Assembly: GCA_016200025.1 (NCBI GenBank)
Contig: JACQFO010000101.1
Span: 1 to 5,439, forward strand
Direction: 5' to 3'
DNA from: Nitrososphaerota archaeon
Lineage (GTDB): Archaea; Thermoproteota; Nitrososphaeria; Nitrososphaerales; Gagatemarchaeaceae
Length of the DNA: 5,439 bases
Shown: positions 1-5,357 of the stretch, one piece after another
Position numbering within the stretch: position 1 is the stretch's first letter
Layout of the letters: each line of letters opens with the position of its first letter
Notes under the pieces: generated by a model
Database searches by the model: none
What the model was told of the DNA's origin: nothing
The model's input: the letters and a program-made list of their open reading frames with translations, nothing else
Made by a program: the position numbers and the translations under genes

Positions 1-424
1 CCAGGCGGGGCGTCTCCGCCTTCGTGAAGAACCCAACGGTAATGTTGTTGAAGGCCGTCGCGACCCTGCTCCCCGGGAGTTTCTTTGCCAGCTCCTCCGC
101 GGCCGACCCGGACTGCAGGCCGTATAGCAGCATGCCACCCTCGAATTTCATGGGATTGATGATCGATATCACGAGCTTCCCAGCCAGGCCCTCCGCGAGC
201 CCTCCCAGGGAGTCAACCGCAGAGTATGGCACCGCGAAGATCGCCACCTCGCACTCCCGCGCGGCAGTGAGGTAGTCTGCGCCTTTCGCGCCCTGAATCT
301 CGGAAGCCTTGGCTGACGCCTTCGCCGCGTCCCTCGACCCTATGATAATCTCATGCGTCTTCGCCAGCTGCCTGGCTAACCCCGAACCCATCTTGCCCGT
401 TCCTCCAAAGATGGCGACCTTCAC
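1..424 (-). CDS. npdG: NADPH-dependent F420 reductase (F420H2:NADP+ oxidoreductase), 3' part cut off by window edge
   Basis: This enzyme family passes hydride between reduced coenzyme F420 and NADP+ in the cytoplasm. The 141 visible residues start at GTG (424) and read VKVAIFGGTGKMGSG, a Rossmann nucleotide loop (G7-G13) at the extreme N terminus as in this family. GSRD at 29-32 follows the second strand, where the family binds the NADP 2'-phosphate. IFAVPYSAV (about 62-70) and INPMKFEGG (about 89-97) fit the dinucleotide fold, and ATAFNNI (122-128) matches the conserved segment near the F420 site. The family is usually a little over 200 residues, so roughly the last third is missing beyond position 1. 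The GTG overlaps the stop of the nuclease gene as GTGA, and a GAGGT ribosome site (432-436) sits 7 bases upstream, so it is the sixth gene of the operon. A related F420-family oxidoreductase of other specificity is possible. Confidence 0.85.
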   Translation of the reverse strand, partial: MKVAIFGGTGKMGSGLARQLAKTHEIIIGSRDAAKASAKASEIQGAKGADYLTAARECEVAIFAVPYSAVDSLGGLAEGLAGKLVISIINPMKFEGGMLLYGLQSGSAAEELAKKLPGSRVATAFNNITVGFFTKAETPRL

Positions 425-1107
425 TCCTCCAACCTCATCTGCTGTTTCTGGTCCTGGCTCTTTGTAAACTTCGTGTCCAGGACCTCCTTGATCTTCTCCG
501 CCCGCTTCCATCCTATCCCCTGAGTCAAGGCGAGTTCGCCCGGGGTCAGGCTCATGACCCTCCTGGGCGTGCCGTACTTCGCAAGAAGTCTCTCCGCCAG
601 CCTGCGCCCCACCCCAGGGAGCGCCGAGACCGCATAGACCTGTTGCGCCGGGACGCTCTTCGCCTTCGGCGGAATCTCCGAAGGCATCCTTGCAAGCGGT
701 TTCGCCCTTGCGTGGCTCAGGAGCTCCGCGATCGCGGTCGCGGTCTCCGCAACGTTGGCGGTGTAGAGCATCCTGAGACCGTAGGCGAGCGTCACGTTCG
801 CGATGGCTCCGTAGAACGACTTCAGGTTCTTCGCCAGTTTCTCCACCTCCTTCGAGTCCCCCTCCACCAACAGGTACGGTTTGGCGTAGGCTGCTGAGAT
901 TCTGGCCGCCTGATAGAAGAGCCTAGAGTCATAGATCGACGAGACCAGGTCCCTGACTGACTTGCGCTCCACCGCGATCTCAGGGCTGAGGACGTAGTCC
1001 GCGACCGGGAGCCGGCTGAAGTAGACCCTGACGTCAAGCTTGGACAGTTCATCGGGGACGCCGCTCGCCCTCTCCCTTTCGTCCGCGACGACGCGGGACG
1101 GGATCAT
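421..1107 (-). CDS. xpf: XPF/ERCC4-type structure-specific endonuclease, helicase-less archaeal form
   Basis: The 228-residue protein has an ERCC4 nuclease domain (about 5-140), a linker, and a tandem helix-hairpin-helix domain (about 157-212). The family cuts branched DNA such as flaps and forks as a dimer. Visible catalytic motif residues are D9 in VVADERER, D37 in VADY, and E47-R48-K49 with D53 (the ERKxxxD motif); the usual GD before the ERK motif is AD here. The two hairpins are ALPGVGRRLAERLL (162-175) and QGIGWKRAEKIKEVL (196-210). Length fits the short XPF of Crenarchaeota and relatives, which lacks the Hef helicase. The C-terminal tail (SQDQKQQMRLEE) does not show the aromatic pair of a classic PCNA-binding PIP box. 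The ATG overlaps the ecfT stop as ATGA with no obvious ribosome site, so translation is probably coupled. A nuclease in a vitamin transporter operon is unexpected. Confidence 0.9.
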   Translation of the reverse strand: MIPSRVVADERERASGVPDELSKLDVRVYFSRLPVADYVLSPEIAVERKSVRDLVSSIYDSRLFYQAARISAAYAKPYLLVEGDSKEVEKLAKNLKSFYGAIANVTLAYGLRMLYTANVAETATAIAELLSHARAKPLARMPSEIPPKAKSVPAQQVYAVSALPGVGRRLAERLLAKYGTPRRVMSLTPGELALTQGIGWKRAEKIKEVLDTKFTKSQDQKQQMRLEE

Positions 1108-1850
1108 GGAAAGTGCGCGGGGAGCAGGAAATAAAAGGAGTAGGCCGTCAAAGCGAAGAGGAGGATTGCAAGGACGGTGACGGCCTTGTCGACCGGCCGC
1201 GCCCTGTACTTGACCAATGACGTGGGCTTGGGGACCGCCCCGTAGGCCCTCGACTCCATTGCCTCTGCGAGTTCTCCGCTCCTAATGACGGAATTGACTA
1301 CCAGTGGGATGAGGATGGGTACCATATTCCTGACCCTCTTCAGCAGGTTGCCCTTCTCCAGCTCCAGGCCCCTTGATTTCTGGGCGTCCATGATCTGCAG
1401 GGTGTCCAGCATCATCACTGGGATGAACCTCACAGCTGTCACGAAGGCAAAGACGACATCCCTAGGAAGCCTGAACGTCTTCATGACCTGTTCGAGCTCG
1501 TCCGGGGAGGTGGTGATGAAGAAAAGGCTCGTGGAGACGACTATGGCTACGAACCTCACCGCATAGAGCGCGGAGCTCGCCAGGTTCCCCGTGGCGAGAA
1601 GGTTGATCGCGAAGATGAAGCCCGAAAACGAGGCTGTAAGGAGCATGGTCCTCGCGACGCGCCTGAGGACCGTAGCCACCGCAGCGACTGCCACCATCAC
1701 GGAAATGACCATCGCCAGCTGGTACAGGGCCTGCACCATCAGGGTCACAGAAAACATGAGCAGCGAGATCAGGAGCTTCACCCTCGGGTCAAGCCTGTGG
1801 TAGACCGATGTCCCTCTTCTGAACACGAAGCCTCCGCTCAGCCACATCAT
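1104..1850 (-). CDS. ecfT: ECF transporter transmembrane component EcfT
   Basis: EcfT is the membrane scaffold that links the two ATPases to the substrate-binding S component in energy-coupling-factor importers. The 248-residue protein opens with the family hallmark HRLDPRVK (18-25). Hydrophobic segments follow at about 26-62, 67-87, 96-113, 131-149, 177-190 and 222-243. The two cytoplasmic coupling-helix motifs that contact the ATPases are AQKSRGLE (146-153) and AMESRAYG (197-204), variants of the Ala-Arg-Ser/Gly signatures. Length is normal. Two ATG codons stand in tandem (1850 and 1847). The first is chosen because GGAGG at 1862-1866 lies 11 bases from it, already a long spacing. It starts one base after the upstream ecfA stop and ends in an ATGA overlap with the nuclease gene. 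Confidence 0.93.
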   Translation of the reverse strand: MMWLSGGFVFRRGTSVYHRLDPRVKLLISLLMFSVTLMVQALYQLAMVISVMVAVAAVATVLRRVARTMLLTASFSGFIFAINLLATGNLASSALYAVRFVAIVVSTSLFFITTSPDELEQVMKTFRLPRDVVFAFVTAVRFIPVMMLDTLQIMDAQKSRGLELEKGNLLKRVRNMVPILIPLVVNSVIRSGELAEAMESRAYGAVPKPTSLVKYRARPVDKAVTVLAILLFALTAYSFYFLLPAHFP

Positions 1851-1851
1851 C

Positions 1852-2658
1852 CTAGCGGTTCCCTCCTGCCCATCTCCTAACCTCGAGGGGGTCGGCGAAG
1901 GTCGCCTTCGGCCTCCTGGAGAGCCCTTCGAAGAACGTGACGAGCTGAGGCTGCGCGACTCTCGCGGAGTCGAGGACGTCCTTTCTCAGCATCAGCTCGG
2001 CCGCCATCCCGTCTCCCAGGATGCGCCCACCCTTCATCACTATGACCCTAGGCTGTATCGGCCAGAGGAATTCGATGTCGTGAGAAACGACGACCACGGT
2101 CTTCCCAGTCGAAGTGAGCAGGCGGATCGTGCCTGCCAGTTTCTCCTTCTGGATCGCGTCTTGGCCGACGGTCGGCTCGTCAAGGATTATCACCTCAGGG
2201 TCCCAGGCGAGGATGCATGCGAGGGTCAGCCTCTTCTTCTCCCCGCCGCTCAGTACCAAAGGCGAGGACTCCCTGTACTCCTCCAGGCCGAAGAGTTCCA
2301 GACCCCACGACACCCTCTTCTCAACGAGTTCGGGTGGAAACCCGAAGTTCCTGAGAGCGAACGCCATCTCCTTCTCCACGCTCTCGGAGAAGAGCTGGTG
2401 GTCCGGGTTCTGGAACGCGACCCCGACCTTCCTGGAGAGCTGGGCCGTGCTGGTCTCCCTCGTGTCGACGCCGTCCACGAGGACCTTCCCCGACTTCGGC
2501 TTGAGCAGACCCGTCACGTGTTTCACCAGGGTGGTCTTCCCTGCGCCGTTCTCTCCTACGACCGCCACCGTCTCGCCCTTCCCGACTTCCAAGCTCACAG
2601 AGTCCAGGGCCCTGACCCCGTTCTGGTGCACGAAGGTGACGTCCTTGAACTCAATCAT
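1852..2658 (-). CDS. ecfA: ECF transporter ATP-binding protein (second ATPase of the pair)
   Basis: This is one of two cytoplasmic ATPases that power the ECF importer. All ABC motifs are present in the 268 residues: Walker A GENGAGKT (35-42), Q-loop Q83 in AFQNPDHQLF, signature LSGGEKKR (136-143), Walker B VIILDEP with D160 and catalytic E161, D-loop VGQD, and switch histidine H193 in SHD. The FQNPDHQLF block is typical of EcfA rather than other ABC ATPases. After the core, about 60 residues form the C-terminal extension usual for EcfA. The ATG overlaps the stop of the upstream ATPase as ATGA, and GGAGG at 2667-2671 is ideally spaced at 8 bases. The upstream ATPase has a different signature motif, so the pair should form a heterodimer on EcfT. 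I cannot assign EcfA1 versus EcfA2 safely from sequence alone. Confidence 0.93.
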   Translation of the reverse strand: MIEFKDVTFVHQNGVRALDSVSLEVGKGETVAVVGENGAGKTTLVKHVTGLLKPKSGKVLVDGVDTRETSTAQLSRKVGVAFQNPDHQLFSESVEKEMAFALRNFGFPPELVEKRVSWGLELFGLEEYRESSPLVLSGGEKKRLTLACILAWDPEVIILDEPTVGQDAIQKEKLAGTIRLLTSTGKTVVVVSHDIEFLWPIQPRVIVMKGGRILGDGMAAELMLRKDVLDSARVAQPQLVTFFEGLSRRPKATFADPLEVRRWAGGNR

Positions 2659-3500
2659 GCGGCTCCCCTCCCCAGCCGCGCCGCGAGCTCTTCGGCCGTA
2701 AGCAGTCTCTCGGTCGGAGCAAGCCGGTCCTTCGCCAGCATCTTCTGGACCCTCGTGATTGCAGGTACTGAGATTCCGTAGCCCTCTGCCTCGTCCCCGA
2801 AAAGCACGTCCCTCGGCGTCCCGTCGAGGACCTTCGTCCCCCCGCTCATCACCACCAGCCTGTCCGCGACCTTGACCAGCAGTTCCAGCCTGTGTTCAAC
2901 GACAACGAAGGTGGTCCCCAGCTCCTTCCGCAAGCGCGAAACCAGGTCAACGAGCTCCATCGCAGTCCTTGGGTCGAGCAGCGAGGTCGGCTCGTCGAGA
3001 ATCACCAGCTTAGGACTCATAGCCAGCACACCCGCGAGCGCGACCCTCTGTTTCTGCCCGTCGGAGAGTTCGTGGGGAGCCCTCTGAGCGAGGTCCTCGA
3101 TCCCCAGAAGCCTGATGGCCTCGTCGACCCTCCTCCTCATTTCTTCCCTCTCCACCCCCAGATTCTCAAGCCCGAAGGCCACATCCCTCTCCACAGTGAA
3201 CATGAAGATCTGGTTCTCCGGGTTCTGAAAGAGGAACCCCACGGTCTGGGCCAGGTCCCTCATCGAGGAGTCCTTTACGCTCGAACCGGCGACCTTCACC
3301 TCGCCCGAGTATTCCCCAGTATACATGTGGGGGATAAGCCCGTTGACTGCTCTGAGGAGCGTAGACTTCCCGCACCCCGACGGGCCGGCAAGGACAACGA
3401 CCTCCCCCTCCGAGACCTCGAGGTCGAAGTCGACGACGGCCTTCTTCCTAGAGTCAGGATATCTGAAATTGAGCCTCTGTATTTCGAGAATCCTTCCCAA
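2655..3500 (-). CDS. ecfA: ECF transporter ATP-binding protein (first ATPase of the pair), TTG start
   Basis: This is the second ATPase type of the importer, 281 residues with a full ABC core: Walker A GPSGCGKS (39-46), Q92 in FQNPENQIF, signature LSDGQKQR (145-152), Walker B LVILDEP with D169 and E170, D-loop LLDP, and H203 in VEHRLE. The signature has Asp where the canonical LSGGQ has its first Gly, while the partner ATPase has LSGGE, so the two composite ATP sites are not identical. The start is TTG at 3500: no ATG or GTG lies in frame between the ecfS stop and the domain, and the protein opens GRILEIQRLNFRY as expected. A G-rich stretch lies immediately upstream but is too close for a normal ribosome site, so the exact start is less certain than the gene. 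A gap of 52 bases separates it from ecfS, and I see no convincing separate promoter. Confidence 0.92.
   Translation of the reverse strand: MGRILEIQRLNFRYPDSRKKAVVDFDLEVSEGEVVVLAGPSGCGKSTLLRAVNGLIPHMYTGEYSGEVKVAGSSVKDSSMRDLAQTVGFLFQNPENQIFMFTVERDVAFGLENLGVEREEMRRRVDEAIRLLGIEDLAQRAPHELSDGQKQRVALAGVLAMSPKLVILDEPTSLLDPRTAMELVDLVSRLRKELGTTFVVVEHRLELLVKVADRLVVMSGGTKVLDGTPRDVLFGDEAEGYGISVPAITRVQKMLAKDRLAPTERLLTAEELAARLGRGAA
2667..2671 (-). promoter_or_regulatory. Ribosome binding site of the second ecfA
   Basis: GGAGG lies 8 bases upstream of the ATG at 2658, inside the last codons of the upstream ATPase gene and within a longer GGGGAGGGG run. It is the best-spaced ribosome site in the operon and fixes this start. 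The predicted near-leaderless genes (ecfS, rbkR, ribK, idi) have none, as expected. Confidence 0.6.
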
Positions 3501-3552
3501 GCTCCCCGCCTTCTCTTGCCGCCGCCGAGCCCTCAGGTGGTAAAGGTTTGCG

Positions 3553-4131
3553 TCAGGCCGCCCAGGCTCCGGGGTTGAAGGCTGGGTACCTGACGGCGAC
3601 CGCTTCCCTTATGCTGAACGCCAGGGGTACAGTGTAGAGGGCAACGGCGAAGTTGAACACAGCAATTGCCACAAGGTAACCGGGAAGCGCGTTGTAGGGA
3701 ATGTTGAACCCTATCGGCGGCGACTGCGGGAGCGCGAGGAAGTTCACGACACTCATCACCCCGGTTCGAAGTGCCCCGCCCACCAGCGTGGCCCCAGCGG
3801 CGAGGACCGCCGTGGACTGCCCGAACTTCCTGGCTACCGCCTGGAATCCCACGACACCCACGAGCATCGAAGCCTCGGCGATTAGGTTGTAAAGGGGCCC
3901 CGTCGGAAGCGTTCCGGGATTGAGGGCCTCGAGGGCGAGAGCGTTGACGGACGCCACGCTAACACCGCCCCAGAAGCCAAGAACCAGGAGGGCGAGCACG
4001 ACGGGAATCTCCCAAAGGCCAAAGAGAAGATAGGTCGCAAAGGGGTCGGGCACAGAGATTCTGTTCAATACGACGGCCAGGGCGGCGAAGATTGCTACGA
4101 GGCTCAGGCGCCGAGAACTCCGCAGGACCAT
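3553..4131 (-). CDS. ECF transporter S component, probable riboflavin importer (RibU-like)
   Basis: This is the substrate-binding membrane subunit. The 192 residues hold about six hydrophobic segments (near 9-27, 35-50, 52-67, 82-100, 107-133 and 150-175) with a basic N terminus (MVLRSSRRLS) and little else, the normal shape of an S component. FGLWEIPVVLALLVLGFWGG (37-56), GPLYNLIAEA (78-87) and GALRTGVMSVVNFLALP (119-135) resemble the layout of riboflavin S components, but this is recognition by eye. The next three genes supply both ATPases and EcfT, so this is a dedicated importer. The divergent neighbour is a riboflavin kinase-regulator, which makes riboflavin the best substrate guess. The frame stays open upstream to an ATG at 4203, but the ATG at 4131 is preferred: the extra 24 residues are polar, cross the promoter region and would overlap rbkR, and the TATA box lies 30 bases upstream of 4131. 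Confidence 0.82.
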   Translation of the reverse strand: MVLRSSRRLSLVAIFAALAVVLNRISVPDPFATYLLFGLWEIPVVLALLVLGFWGGVSVASVNALALEALNPGTLPTGPLYNLIAEASMLVGVVGFQAVARKFGQSTAVLAAGATLVGGALRTGVMSVVNFLALPQSPPIGFNIPYNALPGYLVAIAVFNFAVALYTVPLAFSIREAVAVRYPAFNPGAWAA

Positions 4132-4157
4132 GACTTTCCTGGCGGCCTGCGGTACCC

Positions 4158-4163
4158 TTATAA
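4158..4163. promoter_or_regulatory. Symmetric TATA box shared by ecfS (leftward) and rbkR (rightward)
   Basis: TTATAA reads the same on both strands. Its centre is about 30 bases from the ecfS ATG and about 32 bases from the rbkR ATG. With archaeal initiation about 25 bases downstream, transcripts would start near 4135 (leftward) and 4186 (rightward), leaving leaders of only a few bases. The flank on the ecfS side is AT-rich (CAAAATG upstream of the box in that direction), a better match to a BRE than the GGTACCC flank on the rbkR side. The sequence is seen directly; use in both directions is inferred. Confidence 0.65.
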
Positions 4164-4174
4164 CATTTTGGTAA

Positions 4175-4192
4175 CTACAAGCTATTTTGTAG
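4175..4192. promoter_or_regulatory. Perfect inverted repeat, candidate RbkR operator
   Basis: CTACAA and TTGTAG form perfect 6-base arms around a 6-base spacer (GCTATT), ending directly before the rbkR ATG. The site covers the predicted rbkR transcription start (near 4186) and lies upstream of the TATA box for ecfS. A dimeric winged-helix regulator bound here would block rbkR initiation (autorepression) and could influence ecfS. RbkR proteins are known in Archaea as regulators of riboflavin synthesis and transport genes that bind near their own targets. That this repeat is their site is inference. It is unlikely to be an RNA hairpin terminator because it sits at a start. Confidence 0.55.
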
Positions 4193-4882
4193 ATGAGCGC
4201 CAAGACGCGCCCGACCGCTCAACAACTATCCACCCTCGTCAAGCTCATGGAACTCGGCGCGGGGGGTTCGGACGCCAGGGTCTCCTCCTCGACTCTGGGG
4301 GAGGTGCTGGGGCTCAGCCAACAGGCCGCATCCAAGAGGCTCATCGAGCTCGAGCGGGCCGGCCTGGTCAGGCGTACCCACTCGGGAAGGGGCCTTACTG
4401 TCGCCCTCACTCCCCCCGGGCGCCGAGCGGTGCTCGTGCACTACGGCGAGCTGAAGCAGATCATCGAGGGAAGGAGCAGGCCGATGCTCTTCGCAGGCAA
4501 AGTCTTCACGGGCCTCAGGGAAGGCGCGTACTACGTCTCCCTCAAGGGCTACGCGGCGCATTTCCGAAGCTCTCTCGGCTTCGTCCCCTTCCCGGGAACC
4601 CTAAACCTCAGGCTCGCCGCCCCTTCCCAGGTCGTGCAGAGGGCCCAGCTGAACCTTCTTCGGGGGATCGAGGTCCCGGGCTTCGAGGACGGCCGCAGGA
4701 CCTACGGGCCCGTGAAGTGCTTCCGCGCCGAGGTCGCCGGCAAGCTGCCTGGCGCGATCCTGGTCATCGAACGCACCCACTACGACGACTCTGTCCTGGA
4801 GGTCATCGCGCCCGTGAACCTCCGCGAAGCGCTGGGCCTCAAGGACGGAGACGGGTGCCAGGTCTCAGTGCTCTTCGACTAG
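4193..4882 (+). CDS. rbkR: Bifunctional winged-helix regulator / CTP-dependent riboflavin kinase (RbkR type)
   Basis: RbkR proteins join a DNA-binding domain to an archaeal RibK domain that makes FMN from riboflavin and CTP. In these 229 residues a winged helix-turn-helix spans about 8-80, with recognition region LSQQAASKRLIELERAGLV (41-59) and a wing at 60-72. The RibK domain (about 97-229) shows PFPGTLNLRL with T136 and N138 (magnesium), T195 in RTHY and E203 (flavin), and VNLR 208-211 (nucleotide); spacing agrees with the M. jannaschii RibK sites as I remember them. The nucleotide loop reads GLREGA (107-112) where the family has GxGxG(K/R): the second Gly is Arg and the terminal basic residue is Ala, so kinase activity may be weak. 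The divergent importer operon suggests control of riboflavin uptake. The 3' end overlaps the opposing ribK by 44 bases. The start is the only good ATG and fits the TATA spacing. Confidence 0.9.
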   Translation: MSAKTRPTAQQLSTLVKLMELGAGGSDARVSSSTLGEVLGLSQQAASKRLIELERAGLVRRTHSGRGLTVALTPPGRRAVLVHYGELKQIIEGRSRPMLFAGKVFTGLREGAYYVSLKGYAAHFRSSLGFVPFPGTLNLRLAAPSQVVQRAQLNLLRGIEVPGFEDGRRTYGPVKCFRAEVAGKLPGAILVIERTHYDDSVLEVIAPVNLREALGLKDGDGCQVSVLFD

Positions 4883-5279
4883 TTACAGGGCCCTCCAGCT
4901 CAAAGCGCACCTCCTGTCCGTCTTCGAGCCCGAACTTGCCGCGAAGGTAGACCGGTGAGATCAGCTCCGCGACGCTTTCGTTGTAGTGGGTTATCTCGAT
5001 CAACAAGAGTGTCACCCTCTCCCCCATCATCTTCCCCTCGAAGCAGTTCAGCGCGCTGAAGCCCTCGCCCTCGAAGGCGAACGACCCTATCCTTATTCCT
5101 TCGGCCGACCTGAGTTCCTTCAGAGCCTCCTCGGAGGCCCTTTCCCTGACCCTGACGTTGAGCGTACCGGGGTAGGGCCTGTACCCAAGCGAAGCTTCGA
5201 ACCTCTTCTGATACTCGGGATGGCCGACGTAGTACCTCCCCTTCCCGATCCCGCTGAAGACCGACCCTCGAAGCTCCAA
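4839..5279 (-). CDS. ribK: Stand-alone CTP-dependent riboflavin kinase, second RibK copy
   Basis: The gene encodes a single RibK domain of 146 residues without a DNA-binding part and would convert riboflavin to FMN. Motifs from the TTG start: GIGKGR (10-15) for the nucleotide, YPGTLN with T39 and N41 for magnesium, T97 in ITHY and E105 for flavin, VYLR (110-113), and KFGLEDGQEVRFEL near the end. All expected ligand residues are present and fall where I recall them in M. jannaschii RibK. The frame stays open upstream to 5435, but that part is antisense to the isomerase gene and carries no family sequence. TTG at 5279 is chosen because the domain begins there and a TATA box lies 30 bases upstream. 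After residue 129 an Arg-rich tail of about 17 residues is read through the end of rbkR on the other strand. A small frameshift there cannot be excluded. Confidence 0.85.
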   Translation of the reverse strand: MELRGSVFSGIGKGRYYVGHPEYQKRFEASLGYRPYPGTLNVRVRERASEEALKELRSAEGIRIGSFAFEGEGFSALNCFEGKMMGERVTLLLIEITHYNESVAELISPVYLRGKFGLEDGQEVRFELEGPVTSRRALRPGTRLRP

Positions 5280-5305
5280 GGCTGGTGCCCGCCTCCTGGG
5301 TCCCC

Positions 5306-5313
5306 GATAAAAG
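5306..5313 (-). promoter_or_regulatory. TATA box of ribK
   Basis: On the minus strand the box reads CTTTTATC, centred 30 bases upstream of the TTG at 5279. Initiation about 25 bases downstream (near 5284) would give a leader of about 5 bases, the same layout as at ecfS and rbkR. This spacing is the main support for the chosen ribK start. Confidence 0.55.
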
Positions 5314-5324
5314 CCTCCGATGGG

Positions 5325-5332
5325 CTTATCTA
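5325..5332 (+). promoter_or_regulatory. TATA box of the isomerase gene
   Basis: CTTATCTA is centred about 30 bases before the ATG at 5358, predicting initiation near 5353 and a leader of about 5 bases. It faces away from the ribK TATA box, with about 11 bases between the two; together they form an imperfect inverted repeat (AAGCC...GGCTT plus flanks). The two promoters may compete for transcription factors. Confidence 0.5.
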
Positions 5333-5357
5333 GAATCAGACCCTCCTCGCCCAGGCA

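Noticed and set aside
24..275. Rightward 83-residue frame with a signal-peptide-like start
   Set aside because: It is antisense to the F420 reductase, whose motifs are clear on the other strand; the hydrophobic start is chance.
3501..3552. Possible internal promoter between ecfS and the first ecfA (AT-rich AAACCTTTAC near 3541-3550)
   Set aside because: It is a poor TATA match and lies about 45 bases from the TTG, not the 30 seen at the other starts; read-through from ecfS is simpler.
2080..3578. Several long rightward open frames opposite the two ATPase genes
   Set aside because: Antisense shadows of clear ABC ATPase genes with intact motifs; their translations show no family features.
4151..4156. 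GGTACC palindrome as a second operator
   Set aside because: A 6-base palindrome without flanking symmetry is expected by chance, and it does not match the CTACAA/TTGTAG repeat.
4132..4157. FMN riboswitch or other leader RNA ahead of ecfS
   Set aside because: The predicted leader is only a few bases, leaving no room for a riboswitch; control by RbkR is more plausible.
4168..4950. Rightward 260-residue open frame over rbkR
   Set aside because: Out-of-frame shadow of rbkR, rich in Arg, Pro and Gly with no recognisable domain, a product of high GC.
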